This document shows positions 43,380-52,110 of a stretch of DNA of 64,000 nucleotides, one piece after another (within the stretch, counting starts at the first letter, position 1; each line of letters starts with the position of its first letter). The notes beneath the pieces were generated by a model. The model saw only the letters and a program-made list of their open reading frames with translations, was not told where the DNA came from and made no database searches. The position numbers and the translations under genes were made by a program. The DNA lies in contig NZ_AP031496.1 of NCBI RefSeq assembly GCF_042850945.1, positions 3,534,001-3,598,000 on the forward strand, given 5' to 3'. The DNA comes from Halioxenophilus aromaticivorans (GTDB lineage Bacteria > Pseudomonadota > Gammaproteobacteria > Pseudomonadales > Cellvibrionaceae).

Positions 43380-45178
43380 TGAGTAAATTTACCACCCCAA
43401 CCGGCTTTACCATGGACGACTCTGGCCAACGCGTCGTTGTCGACCCGGTTACTCGCATTGAAGGCCACATGCGCTGCGAAGTTAACGTCGATGACAATAA
43501 TATTATCCGCAATGCCGTTTCCACCGGCACCATGTGGCGCGGTTTAGAGGTTATTTTAAAAGGCCGCGACCCGCGCGACGCCTGGGCCTTTGTGCAACGC
43601 ATTTGTGGCGTATGTACCGGTACCCACGCCTTAACATCGGTGCGATCGGTGGAAGATGCGCTGGGCATTATGATCCCAGAAAACGCCAATTCCATTCGCA
43701 ACATCATGCAGCTAGCACTGCAGGTTCACGATCACTTGGTACACTTTTATCACCTGCACGCATTGGATTGGGTTAACCCGGTTAACGCGCTAAAAGCCGA
43801 CCCACGGGCAACCTCGGAGCTGCAAAAACAGTTTGCGCCCCACCACCCCAAATCTTCTCCGGGTTATTTCCGCGATATTCAAAACCGCCTGAAAAAATTC
43901 GTGGAAAGCGGCCAACTAGGGCCATTTAAAAATGGCTACTGGACCAACCCCGCCTACATTCTGCCGCCGGAGGCAGATCTAATGGCGGTAACCCATTACT
44001 TGGAAGCATTGGATTTCCAAAAAGAAATCATGAAAGTGCGCACCATTTTTGGTGGTAAAGATCCTCACCCCAACTGGATGGTGGGCGGCGTACCCTGCGC
44101 CATTAACATCAATGACGACATGGCCGCAGGCGCACCATTAAATATGGTTACGCTAAACCAAATCTCCTACATCATTGATCAGACCCGCGACTTTGTTAAA
44201 AATGTTTATATCCCAGACATCATCGCCATTGGTTCTATTTACAAAGGCTGGCTCTACGGTGGTGGCCTATCCGGCTTAAACGTGCTGGCCTACGGCGATA
44301 TTCCAGACCGCGCCAACGACATGTCTCCCAGTAACCTGATGATGCCTCACGGAGCCATTGTTAACGGCAAGTTGGAAGAAGTGCACCCCGTCGACCTGCG
44401 CGACCCCAACGAAATTCAGGAGTTTGTCCCGCACTCGTGGTACGAATACCCCGATGAAGCCAAAGGCCTGCACCCTTGGGAAGGCATTACCGCACCGAAA
44501 TACGAGTTGGGCCCAAATACCATAGGTACCCGCACCAACATTCAACAACTAGACGAAAGCGCAAAATACTCTTGGATTAAAGCCCCCCGCTGGAAAGGCC
44601 ACGCCATGGAAGTGGGCCCACTGGCGCGCTACGTGGTGGGCTATGCCCAGGGCCACGAACAAATCAAAGCCCAAGTGGACTCTACCCTGCGCGCTCTCGA
44701 TGTGCCGTTTGAAGCCCTGTTCTCAACCCTGGGCCGCACCGCAGCCCGGGCGCTGGAGTCCGATTGGGCCGCAGACCACATGCGCTACTTTATGGACAAA
44801 CTCATGCTCACCATTAAAAACGGTGACATCAACACCGCCAATGTTGATAAATGGGAGCCTTCCACCTGGCCCAAAGAAGTTAAAGGCGTTGGTTTCGCCG
44901 AGGCTCCACGCGGTGCCCTGGGCCACTGGCTGCAAATTAAAGACACCAAAATCGACAACTACCAATGCATTGTACCCACTACTTGGAACGGCTCTCCGCG
45001 AGACAGCAAGGGTGGTATCGGTGCCTTTGAAGCCTCACTGATGAACACCAAAGTTGAGCGCAAAGAAGAGCCGGTAGAAATTCTAAGAACCTTACACAGC
45101 TTCGACCCCTGCTTGGCGTGCTCTACCCACGTAATGAGTGAAGACGGCGAAGAACTTGCCAACGTTAAAGTACGATAA
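43379..45178 (+). CDS. hupL: [NiFe] uptake hydrogenase large subunit
   Basis: A 599-residue catalytic subunit carrying the NiFe(CN)2CO centre. Nickel ligands are in RICGVCTGTHALTSV near residue 75 and DPCLACSTH near the C-terminus. The 15 residues after the His (VMSEDGEELANVKVR) are the peptide removed by the HupD protease after metal insertion. It also has RIEGHMRCEVNVD near the start and APRGALGHWLQIKD. It oxidises periplasmic H2 and passes electrons through HupS to the HupC cytochrome b. The next gene, normally within 10 bp, is disrupted by an insertion sequence. Confidence 0.97.
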   Translation: MSKFTTPTGFTMDDSGQRVVVDPVTRIEGHMRCEVNVDDNNIIRNAVSTGTMWRGLEVILKGRDPRDAWAFVQRICGVCTGTHALTSVRSVEDALGIMIPENANSIRNIMQLALQVHDHLVHFYHLHALDWVNPVNALKADPRATSELQKQFAPHHPKSSPGYFRDIQNRLKKFVESGQLGPFKNGYWTNPAYILPPEADLMAVTHYLEALDFQKEIMKVRTIFGGKDPHPNWMVGGVPCAININDDMAAGAPLNMVTLNQISYIIDQTRDFVKNVYIPDIIAIGSIYKGWLYGGGLSGLNVLAYGDIPDRANDMSPSNLMMPHGAIVNGKLEEVHPVDLRDPNEIQEFVPHSWYEYPDEAKGLHPWEGITAPKYELGPNTIGTRTNIQQLDESAKYSWIKAPRWKGHAMEVGPLARYVVGYAQGHEQIKAQVDSTLRALDVPFEALFSTLGRTAARALESDWAADHMRYFMDKLMLTIKNGDINTANVDKWEPSTWPKEVKGVGFAEAPRGALGHWLQIKDTKIDNYQCIVPTTWNGSPRDSKGGIGAFEASLMNTKVERKEEPVEILRTLHSFDPCLACSTHVMSEDGEELANVKVR

Positions 45179-45277
45179 GGGGCAACCATGAGAAATCAAT
45201 TATCACTATTAACCTTACTTGCCGTTGCCAGCGGTGCGGCACAAGCCCACGAAGGCGCCCACGCCCCTGGCCTATTA

Positions 45278-46366
45278 TTAACCCGGTGAGTGTATATATC
45301 TGATATAATGCTCGGATGAACAGTAAACCAGACACTCGCACTCTATCATTCGACGCAATAGAAGAAAAACGACGTACGGCGCAAAAGTTGCGCAAGACAG
45401 GAATGACTCGAGCAGAAATTTCTGAAATCGTTGGAGCTCACCCCGATACCGTTGGGAGGTGGCTGAAAATTCCTCCCAACAAATTAAAAATCAATAAGCG
45501 CGGACCTAAAAAAGGCGAAGGAACACTTCTGTCCAAGGAGCAGAGCGACAGAATTAAAAGCCTGATAACAAATAGGACGCCAGATCAACTGCGGTTGGAC
45601 TATGCATTGTGGACTCGCCAATCAGTACAGCAGCTAATTCTTCAAGAGTATGGAGTTGAGCTAGCGGTAAGAACGGTTGGCGATTACTTGAAACGCTGGG
45701 GAATGACGCCACAAAAGCCTCAGAAGCGCGCTTATGAGCAACGAGCACCAGAAGTAAAGAAGTGGCTTAAAGAAGAATATCCAGACATCAAAGCGCGCGC
45801 GAAGTCTGAAAATGCCGAGATATATTGGGGTGACGAAACAGGCTTGCGTAACAATTGCCAGCACGAACGAGGTTACGCCCCGAAGGGAAAGACGCCGGTA
45901 ATCAAGCTAAACGCAAATTCTGAGTCGATCAACATGATATCTGCAGTCACGAATCAGGGCAAAGTTCGGTTTCGGTTTTTCGAAGGAACCATGAACGGCG
46001 ACATACTTATCGATTTTATGATGCGCTTAGTTAATTCAGCTGACCGCAAGGTATTTTTAATTTTGGATAACTTACGAGTGCATCATTGCAAGCCGGTCAA
46101 AGAATGGCTAGAGGATCACAAAGAGATGATTGAGGTGTTTTATCTACCTGCGTATTCTCCAGAGCTTAATCCTGACGAGTATTTAAACTGTGATCTAAAG
46201 AAAGGTGTTCACAGTGGTAAGCCGGCTAGAAATAAAAAGCAATTAAAGTCTAAGGCACAATCTCACATGGCGATGCTGCAAAGAAAGCCAAGTCGGGTCA
46301 GGAAATATTTTAACAATGAATATATCAGCTATGCCGCCTAGCAGACGTATATTTCCACCGGGTTAA
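45278..46366 (+). mobile_element. IS630-family insertion sequence
   Basis: A 1089-bp element with terminal inverted repeats beginning TTAACCCGGTG at both ends (19 of the outer 25 bases match) and flanked by a duplicated TA (45276-45277 and 46367-46368), the target of IS630/Tc1-type transposases. It carries one transposase gene in the same direction as the hydrogenase operon. The intact ends and frame suggest a recent insertion. Confidence 0.93.
45316..46341 (+). CDS. IS630-family transposase
   Basis: A 341-residue DDE transposase. The N-terminal helix-turn-helix is KLRKTGMTRAEISEIVGAHPDTVGRWLK. A second DNA-binding region is near QQLILQEYGVELAVRTVGDYLKRWG. The catalytic triad is suggested by YWGDETGLRN (Asp), FLILDNLRVHH (Asp) and PAYSPELNPDEYLNCDLKK (Glu/Asp region). 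The length is normal for a full-length single-frame member. It appears functional. Confidence 0.95.
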   Translation: MNSKPDTRTLSFDAIEEKRRTAQKLRKTGMTRAEISEIVGAHPDTVGRWLKIPPNKLKINKRGPKKGEGTLLSKEQSDRIKSLITNRTPDQLRLDYALWTRQSVQQLILQEYGVELAVRTVGDYLKRWGMTPQKPQKRAYEQRAPEVKKWLKEEYPDIKARAKSENAEIYWGDETGLRNNCQHERGYAPKGKTPVIKLNANSESINMISAVTNQGKVRFRFFEGTMNGDILIDFMMRLVNSADRKVFLILDNLRVHHCKPVKEWLEDHKEMIEVFYLPAYSPELNPDEYLNCDLKKGVHSGKPARNKKQLKSKAQSHMAMLQRKPSRVRKYFNNEYISYAA

Positions 46367-46520
46367 TAGCCAACCTGTGGCACCTGCTGAGTGAGCCAAG
46401 CCACTGGTTGCTACTGGCCGTTATGGTAGCGGTAGGCAGCCTCGGCGTGTCGCATTTTCTGGGCCGTTTTAAAAACGGTAAAACCAAAGAGAACCGCCAA
46501 TAACGTTAAGAGGTGTTTCT

Positions 46521-47204
46521 ATGGAAAGCACAATCAAGCGCACTTGCGTTTACGTTTACGAAGCACCGGTTAGGTTGTGGCATTGGCTAAATGCCCTGTG
46601 CATTGTGGTACTCGGCATCACCGGGTACCTAATTGCCAATCCACTGCCCACCATTCAAGGTGAACCTAACACGCTGTTTGTCATGGGCTACATTCGGTTC
46701 TTCCATTTTGCGTTTGCGTATATTTTTACCTTCGCTTTTATCGGCCGCATTTATTGGGCTTTTGTGGGTAATAAGCACTCGCGAGAATTGTTCACCCTGC
46801 CCATATTTAAAAAGGCCTATTGGAAAGAGCTCGGCCATGAAATTCAGTGGTACTTGTTCTTAACCAAAGAACCCAAAAAATACGTTGGCCACAACCCGCT
46901 GGCCGCTATTTTTATGATCGCCATTATCGTCGTGGGCGGCATAGTAATGGTGTTAACGGGATTTGCCCTTTACGCCGAGCAAGCCGGCCCCGGTAGCTGG
47001 CAGGACTCCATGTTCGGCTGGTTAATACCCATGGTGGGCCAAAGCCAAGACGTGCGCATGTGGCACCACTGGGGCCTGTGGATCATTACGATATTTGTCC
47101 TACTGCACATCTACGCGGCGGTACGCGAAGACATCATGTCCCGCCAAAGCCTGGTGAGCACCATGATCAGCGGTTGGCGCTTCTTTAAAGACGACCGCGA
47201 CTAA
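46521..47204 (+). CDS. hupC: Hydrogenase cytochrome b subunit
   Basis: A 227-residue membrane protein with four hydrophobic helices and the histidines expected to bind two b hemes (VRLWHWLNALCIVVLGITGYLI, IRFFHFAFAYIFTFAFIGR, MWHHWGLWIITIFVLLHIYAAVRED). It anchors HupSL on the periplasmic face and passes electrons to the quinone pool. The ribosome-binding site AAGAGGTG precedes the ATG. It is separated from hupL by the IS-split small gene, so the IS may be polar on hupC. A strong terminator follows. Confidence 0.94.
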   Translation: MESTIKRTCVYVYEAPVRLWHWLNALCIVVLGITGYLIANPLPTIQGEPNTLFVMGYIRFFHFAFAYIFTFAFIGRIYWAFVGNKHSRELFTLPIFKKAYWKELGHEIQWYLFLTKEPKKYVGHNPLAAIFMIAIIVVGGIVMVLTGFALYAEQAGPGSWQDSMFGWLIPMVGQSQDVRMWHHWGLWIITIFVLLHIYAAVREDIMSRQSLVSTMISGWRFFKDDRD

Positions 47205-47238
47205 AGGTTTCCCGACCCTCCTTCTCAGACTCGGGATT

Positions 47239-47278
47239 GCCCGCAAACTGGATAGCAAGCCGGTTTGCGGGCTTTTTT
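47239..47278 (+). terminator. Rho-independent terminator after hupC
   Basis: A 10-bp stem (GCCCGCAAAC with GTTTGCGGGC, 14-base loop) is followed by six T. It lies 35 bp after the hupC stop. Confidence 0.9.
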
Positions 47279-47460
47279 ATAATGTCCCCATATTCTCTGC
47301 TGGCGAACCCATCACTCCGCAACGCCAACCCCAAACCGAACGTATAATTTGTTATCAAATCGGCGCCATATTGGAAACTAGGTTTCCACCCGATAGCAGC
47401 AAGCCTCACCAGGATCCCAATAAATCTATACAAATCAATAAGATAGACAACTCCACAAAA

Positions 47461-47477
47461 GTGGCACATAGGTTGCC
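47461..47477 (+). promoter_or_regulatory. Sigma-54 promoter of the hupD-hyp operon
   Basis: GTGGCACATAGGTTGCC is a near-perfect TGGCAC-N5-TTGC promoter, with GG at 47463-47464 and GC at 47475-47476. The predicted start near 47487 lies about 155 bp before hupD. Confidence 0.8.
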
Positions 47478-47640
47478 ATTAGTACTTTCCAATATCACAA
47501 GTAAAGCGACAAACGCACACCATTTGAGCCAGATCAAACCATAGTGGCCAAAGTTAAGAGCGCAAAGTCGCAAATAAGCCCGCTACGACGGGCAGATACC
47601 GTGTAACACAACAATAAGATAGAGTCTGAGAAGGTACACC

Positions 47641-48351
47641 ATGAATACGCCCCCCAGAGTGCTCATATTGGGCATTGGTAATGTGTTGTGGGCAGACGAA
47701 GGCTTTGGCGTCCGCGCCATTGAATCGCTGCAACGCAACTACCAGTTTGAAAACCCAGATAACGTGCTCATGCTCGACGGCGGCACCCAAGGTATTTACC
47801 TGGTGCAGCATATCCGTGAAGCCGACATATTGGTGGTGTTCGATGCCATCGACTACGCCCTACCCGGCGGCACGATGAAAGTGGTTGAAGGCGACCAAGT
47901 ACCCAAGTTTTTGGGCGTCAAAAAAGTCAGCCTACACCAAACTGGATTCCAAGAAGTCTTGGCCTTGGCCGAGATGATGGGCGACTACCCAGAGTACCTG
48001 CTCTTGGTTGGCGTGCAGCCGGTGCTGCTGGAAGATTACGGCGGTAGCCTGCAACCCCAAGTAAAAGCGCAAATCCCCACCGCCATCGATACCGCACTGA
48101 GCTACTTAAGCCAATTTGGTATTCATGCCATGCAACGAGCCACCCCGCTTACCCCCAATACAGAAGCTGCCGGCACCATCACGGATATGGACCGCTACGA
48201 GTACGAGCGGCCCAGTGCAACCAGCGCCCTACGCACCGGTGATGCCAGGGTGGTTCACTCTGACGATTTCCAAGTGGAATATCGCCCGGCGGACATCGAC
48301 GGCGTTAGCGTTCCCCTGGATCACCACCTAGACACCTATCGCCCAACCTAA
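47641..48351 (+). CDS. hupD: Hydrogenase maturation protease
   Basis: A 236-residue endopeptidase that cleaves the C-terminal peptide of HupL once nickel is in place. Nickel-sensing residues are in GIGNVLWADEGFGVRAIES (Glu), MLDGGTQGIYLVQHI (Asp) and VSLHQTGFQEVLALAEMMG (His). The catalytic-domain fold ends near residue 165. The extra C-terminal 65-70 residues (rich in Asp, Pro and Arg, ending LDHHLDTYRPT) exceed the usual 200-residue HupD/HoxM length. It is first in the accessory operon and is followed 11 bp later by hupF. Confidence 0.93.
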   Translation: MNTPPRVLILGIGNVLWADEGFGVRAIESLQRNYQFENPDNVLMLDGGTQGIYLVQHIREADILVVFDAIDYALPGGTMKVVEGDQVPKFLGVKKVSLHQTGFQEVLALAEMMGDYPEYLLLVGVQPVLLEDYGGSLQPQVKAQIPTAIDTALSYLSQFGIHAMQRATPLTPNTEAAGTITDMDRYEYERPSATSALRTGDARVVHSDDFQVEYRPADIDGVSVPLDHHLDTYRPT

Positions 48352-48362
48352 GAGTCACCGCT

Positions 48363-48683
48363 ATGTGCCTTGGCATTCCCATGCAAGTGATCGCCAGTCA
48401 CCCGCACCATGCCATCTGCCGCCAAGCCGATGGTAGCTGCGTGCAAATCGATACCCAACTGGTGGGTCCCCAGCCAGAAGGGGCTTGGCTGATGACGTTT
48501 TTAAACAGCGCCCGCGAGGTGATCAGTGCCGAGCGAGCCAAAGAGGTGCAAAACGCACTGCAAGCCTTGCACAACGCCATGGCTGGGCAGTCCGTAGACC
48601 ATCTTTTTGCCGACCTGATAGATCGCGAACCACAGCTACCAGATTTCTTATGGCCCCAGCAGCCAGACGCAAATGAACACTAA
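48363..48683 (+). CDS. hupF: HypC-family hydrogenase chaperone HupF
   Basis: A 106-residue protein with the HypC-family start MCLGIPMQVIASHP, whose N-terminal Cys binds the Fe(CN)2CO precursor. Compared with HypC it has a longer C-terminal half (about 30 residues more), as in HupF of rhizobia, where it protects HupL maturation under O2. A second HypC paralogue is encoded at 53339. Confidence 0.9.
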   Translation: MCLGIPMQVIASHPHHAICRQADGSCVQIDTQLVGPQPEGAWLMTFLNSAREVISAERAKEVQNALQALHNAMAGQSVDHLFADLIDREPQLPDFLWPQQPDANEH

Positions 48684-48696
48684 ATTAGGAGCCACC

Positions 48697-49092
48697 ATGC
48701 CATCGCCTATTGTTGAAAACATGATCGCCAGAACGGCAATTCCCGTGGTAGACGCCGATACCGTCACCGATTTTATTAAGCAGTCGCCCCGCGCGGTGCT
48801 GTTCTTCTGTGCCGACCCCAAAAAATACCCTGAGAGCAACGACGTGGCCATGGCACTGCCGGAAATTATTAAAGAATACGACGGCTTGGCCGGCGCATTG
48901 GTGGCCCAAAGTTGTGAAATTGCCTTGCAAAAAGAGTTTAATTTTACCGCCTGGCCTGCCCTCGCCTTTTTTAAAGAAGGCCAATACCTGGGCGCGATTA
49001 CCGGAATCCAAAACTGGGACGACTACCTAGAAAAAATAAACCAAATGTTCGCCAAAGATTTATCGGCCACCATTGCCACCGTTAACCTTTAA
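48697..49092 (+). CDS. hupG: HyaE/HupG-family hydrogenase assembly protein
   Basis: A 131-residue thioredoxin-fold protein without the CxxC motif (AVLFFCADPKKYPESNDVAMALPEI, FNFTAWPALAFFKEGQYLGAITG). I start at ATG 48697, which has AGGAG at ideal spacing, instead of an ATG 24 bp upstream that overlaps hupF. HyaE/HupG proteins are thought to hold the Tat signal of the small subunit and protect assembly against O2. Confidence 0.88.
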   Translation: MPSPIVENMIARTAIPVVDADTVTDFIKQSPRAVLFFCADPKKYPESNDVAMALPEIIKEYDGLAGALVAQSCEIALQKEFNFTAWPALAFFKEGQYLGAITGIQNWDDYLEKINQMFAKDLSATIATVNL

Positions 49093-49113
49093 CCCGACGC
49101 CAGGAGCAACCCC

Positions 49114-50010
49114 GTGAGCGATAACGATAATTCCATAATTTTTACCGATGCCATGAGTGGCTCAACCAGCGCCGGGCTCACCGGCCCCGGCAGCCAACCA
49201 GCGGAAGTCGATGGCGCCGAACTGGATATTCTGCAATTACCCTCAGGCATGGATACCTACGACGCCCCGCTGTTGCCAGAGCCTGAAGCCGTAACGCATC
49301 TGCAGCCGGCGGTTGCGCGGTTAAATCAATTGCAGCGTTTAATGCGCAACTATTCCGTTGAAGGCAATAACATCCAAATTGACCTATCTGATATGGACGC
49401 CCATAACAAAGACCTGGTCGACCAAGTCTGCGGCGAGGGGGAGGTCAGTATCTTATTTGGTAGCCACCAGGAGCATCGCATTCAAGAATCGGTATTAGCG
49501 GGCATTTGGCGTATTCAAACCCTGGCCAGCAATGGGCAGATTGTGAACGACCGCCTCGAAGTCGGCCCAATCCCAGCCATGGTGAAACAAGTGTCTTTTA
49601 CCGGGGCCCAAGCCTCCATCAACGCCGATTTGGATAACCTACCACCTGGCGTACTCAACGCTCCGTCGTTGGTGGCAGAAATCAACGAGAAAATCGAAAC
49701 CTTTCAAACCACCGGTGAAGAACACACCATCAATTTAACACTGCTGCCACAAACCGAGGAAGACCTCGGCTTTTTGGCCAACTGCCTGGGCCAGGGTAAA
49801 TGTACGGTGTTGTCCCGTGGTTACGGCAATTGCCGGGTAACCAGTACCAACACGCAAAATGTTTGGTGGGTGCAGTATTTCAATTCCCAGGATAAAAACA
49901 TTTTAAATTCATTGGAAATCAGCACCGTGCCAGAAGTGGCCTGCGCCGCAGCGGAAGACATCAGTGACAGCACCACTCGCCTGTACGAGATTCTGGAGAT
50001 TTACCAATGA
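49114..50010 (+). CDS. hupH: HupH/HyaF-family hydrogenase assembly protein
   Basis: A 298-residue cytoplasmic protein started by GTG behind CCAGGAGC. Two related C-terminal modules are visible: the first around GEGEVSILFGSHQEHRIQESVLAGIWRI, the second around GQGKCTVLSRGYGNCRVTSTNTQNVWWVQYFN. HupH/HyaF proteins help assemble the small-subunit clusters in air-exposed hydrogenases. It overlaps the rubredoxin gene by 4 bp. Confidence 0.9.
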   Translation: MSDNDNSIIFTDAMSGSTSAGLTGPGSQPAEVDGAELDILQLPSGMDTYDAPLLPEPEAVTHLQPAVARLNQLQRLMRNYSVEGNNIQIDLSDMDAHNKDLVDQVCGEGEVSILFGSHQEHRIQESVLAGIWRIQTLASNGQIVNDRLEVGPIPAMVKQVSFTGAQASINADLDNLPPGVLNAPSLVAEINEKIETFQTTGEEHTINLTLLPQTEEDLGFLANCLGQGKCTVLSRGYGNCRVTSTNTQNVWWVQYFNSQDKNILNSLEISTVPEVACAAAEDISDSTTRLYEILEIYQ

Positions 50011-50231
50011 GAGAAGATATCGCCTTTGAAGGCTCCTACGGCGGCGACAACAGCAAGATAGCCGATGCAAGCCACTTGGAGTGCAAAATCTGTTGGTACG
50101 TGTACAAGCCCGAGCAAGGCGATGACTACTGGCACATTCCCGCCGGCACCCCCTTCTCGCAATTGCCAGAGCATTGGACCTGCCCCGAGTGCGACGGCAA
50201 CAAAAATGATTTTATGGTAGTTGACGCGTAA
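50007..50231 (+). CDS. hupI: Rubredoxin HupI
   Basis: A 74-residue rubredoxin with the Fe(Cys)4 site CKICWYVYKP and HWTCPECDGNKNDF. The spacing of the two CxxC pairs is normal. HupI-type rubredoxins occur only in operons for hydrogenases matured in the presence of O2, where they may supply electrons to small-subunit assembly. Overlaps join it to hupH (ATGA) and hupJ (TAATG). Confidence 0.95.
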   Translation: MREDIAFEGSYGGDNSKIADASHLECKICWYVYKPEQGDDYWHIPAGTPFSQLPEHWTCPECDGNKNDFMVVDA

Positions 50232-50917
50232 TGACCGAAACTGCGCTGAAAACCCTCACCCTGGCCGACTGGCAAACGCGTTTGGTGGCAACTTTTAGCC
50301 ACATTGAAAAAACGCGCATGCAAGGCGTGCCAGTGTTGAACCCGGCGCTGCAAGTGAATGCTGACCACTTTACCCCGTGGCAGGATTACTTTTTAGGGGT
50401 AATGATCACACCTTGGTTTATGAACTTAATGCTGGCGCCCGCCACGGCGGAAACCTGCCAACAGTTTGCCGAGCTCAAACTCGGTAAAAAGCAAACCCAT
50501 GTTTTTCCCTCTGGGCCTTACGAGTTTATCAATGGCCACGAGGATGAACTGGGCTTTTTTCAAAGCTGCTCGCTGTTTTCACCCATGTTCGATTTTACCG
50601 ATCAAACCGCTGCACTGGACACCGCTGCCGCAGTGTTAAAAGAATTGATGAAAGTCGAAAACCTGGAAGAACTGGATGCCGGCAACGAACAGAGTTTGCA
50701 TGAACTCGGCGATGCACAAGATGCGGAAGCACACCGAGAACAAGGGCAAGAACAAGGTAAAGACCAAGCTCAAGACAATGGCCGCTTATCAGAAACGACA
50801 GAAAGCACAGAAAGCACAGAAAGCACAGAAAGCACCTTAAAGAACGCAGACCCCCAAACACCTTTAGAACAAAAAACACTCAGCCGTCGACAACTGTTTT
50901 TGGGTGGTCGTAAATGA
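50231..50917 (+). CDS. hupJ: HybE/HupJ-family hydrogenase assembly chaperone
   Basis: This is a 228-residue protein. The first 145 residues match the HybE/HupJ chaperone family (VPVLNPALQVNADHFTPWQDYFLGVMITPWFMNLMLAP, then FPSGPYEFINGHEDELGFFQSCSLFSPMFDF), which proofreads the small subunit before export. The C-terminal third is a Gln/Glu/Ser/Thr-rich low-complexity tail with four perfect TES-type repeats, ending in QLFLGGRK. The tail may vary in length between strains because it is coded by a 9-bp tandem repeat. Confidence 0.88.
   Translation: MTETALKTLTLADWQTRLVATFSHIEKTRMQGVPVLNPALQVNADHFTPWQDYFLGVMITPWFMNLMLAPATAETCQQFAELKLGKKQTHVFPSGPYEFINGHEDELGFFQSCSLFSPMFDFTDQTAALDTAAAVLKELMKVENLEELDAGNEQSLHELGDAQDAEAHREQGQEQGKDQAQDNGRLSETTESTESTESTESTLKNADPQTPLEQKTLSRRQLFLGGRK
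50798..50833 (+). repeat. 9-bp tandem repeat inside hupJ
   Basis: Four perfect copies of ACAGAAAGC run in frame and encode Thr-Glu-Ser each time. The unit is a multiple of three, so copy-number change would alter length without a frameshift. Confidence 0.9.
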
Positions 50918-52110
50918 TGCAACAAACCGCGGCACTGACCATCAACATCGCGCCCAGCTCTCAGGGCAATTCTCAGGGCAATACTGTACAACTGCACTCT
51001 GACCGCCCAGTATTGGCGGCCAATTATTTTATTGGTAAATCGGTGGACGAAACCCTGCGCCTTTTGCCCATGCTATTTTCCGTTTGCAGCAAGGCCCAGG
51101 CATGCGCCAGTGTTCGCGGTTTTGAGTGCGCCCTAAATCAAAACGCCGAAGCCTGCGTGCAGCGTCAGCGCCAAATTGCCGTGGACGTAGAAAGCTTGCG
51201 CGAGCATTTGTGGCGGATATTTCTGCAGTGGCCGCAGCTTTTGGGTAGCAAAGCCAAACAACCAATACTCGCTGAGGTTTTTCGCTTGCAACGAGCATTG
51301 GACGCACAACTGAACCCCAACAACCAACTGTTCACCATGAATGCCAAGGGTGCATTGCAAGTTGATAGCGTCTGTATGAAACAATTAAAGGCCCTGGTTG
51401 ACTTGCAGGTGTTTGGCAGTAGCTGCGAACAGTGGCTGGCAATCACCGATTTATCCGAGCTTAGCCGCTGGCAGAAGGATACCGATACCTCCGCTAGCCA
51501 ACTACTGAATGCCATCTCTGATAAGCAGTGGCAAAGCTCGGGCGATGGAGGCTACTCACCGCTGCCAGAATTAACCCCGGCACAGCAAAAAGAATTGCAA
51601 CAACTCATGGCCCAGGACGAGTTTATCGCTCAGCCAACGTGGCTCAACCAAAGCTGCGAGAGCACTCCGTTAACCCGCAATCAAAGCCCCTTGCTTGAAC
51701 AGTGCCAACAGCACTTTGGTACCGGCTTACTCACCCGGGCCATAGCCATGCTCACCGAAGTGGCAAACCTAGCCGCTAACCTATTGCGCTGGTTCCGCTA
51801 CGTCCATTCGAAGCCTGCCGGCGAGCAATCGCCCACTTGGCAATTAGGGCACGCCGTCGCTGCCCGTGGCCAGCTATTCCATAGCGTGCAATGCCAAAAC
51901 AACACGGTGACAGACTATCGAATTTTGGCGCCAACCGAATGGAACTTTCATCCCATGGGCGTAGTAAAAGCCGCGCTTGGACAATTGCAAGGCAGCCCAA
52001 ACGCCCTAAAATTGCAAGCACAGTTATTTATAGAGCTATTAGACCCCTGCGTGGCCTACTCGGTTAGCACGCATCACGGAGTTGCTACTGGAGTTTCAAC
52101 CCATGCATGA
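50914..52110 (+). CDS. hupK: HupK-like hydrogenase assembly scaffold
   Basis: A 398-residue protein that looks like a degenerate hydrogenase large subunit. The C-terminal part keeps YRILAPTEWNFHPMGVVKAALGQLQG and LLDPCVAYSVSTHHG, resembling the large-subunit region before the terminal CxxC, but the N-terminal nickel-ligand motif is replaced by CSKAQACASVRGFECAL. HupK/HoxV proteins act as scaffolds for the Fe(CN)2CO group. It overlaps hypA by 8 bp and hupJ by 4 bp. Divergence is high, so the symbol is by position and motif. Confidence 0.8.
   Translation: MMQQTAALTINIAPSSQGNSQGNTVQLHSDRPVLAANYFIGKSVDETLRLLPMLFSVCSKAQACASVRGFECALNQNAEACVQRQRQIAVDVESLREHLWRIFLQWPQLLGSKAKQPILAEVFRLQRALDAQLNPNNQLFTMNAKGALQVDSVCMKQLKALVDLQVFGSSCEQWLAITDLSELSRWQKDTDTSASQLLNAISDKQWQSSGDGGYSPLPELTPAQQKELQQLMAQDEFIAQPTWLNQSCESTPLTRNQSPLLEQCQQHFGTGLLTRAIAMLTEVANLAANLLRWFRYVHSKPAGEQSPTWQLGHAVAARGQLFHSVQCQNNTVTDYRILAPTEWNFHPMGVVKAALGQLQGSPNALKLQAQLFIELLDPCVAYSVSTHHGVATGVSTHA

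Larger units (their letters stand above)
45188..46503 (+). pseudogene. Small exported membrane protein gene split by an IS630 element
   Basis: Codons 1-30 (45188-45277) encode MRNQLSLLTLLAVASGAAQA, a signal peptide, then HEGAHAPGLL. After removal of the IS and one copy of the TA duplication the frame continues at 46369 with ANLWHLLSEPSHWLLLAVMV and on to TAA at 46501-46503, giving a 74-residue product with one membrane helix and a basic tail. The join is exact and in frame. Placed between hupL and hupC in the hydrogenase operon, it may be an accessory or stabilising peptide. As found, translation would stop shortly into the IS. Confidence 0.85.
47205..47640. other. Intergenic region between hupC and hupD with terminator and promoter
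   Basis: This 436-bp gap divides the structural operon from the maturation operon. It holds the hupC terminator (47239-47278) and a sigma-54 promoter (47461-47477). TTG-N4-CAA at 47349-47358, about 105 bp upstream of that promoter, is a possible but weak HupR-type site. No gene is seen. Confidence 0.5.
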
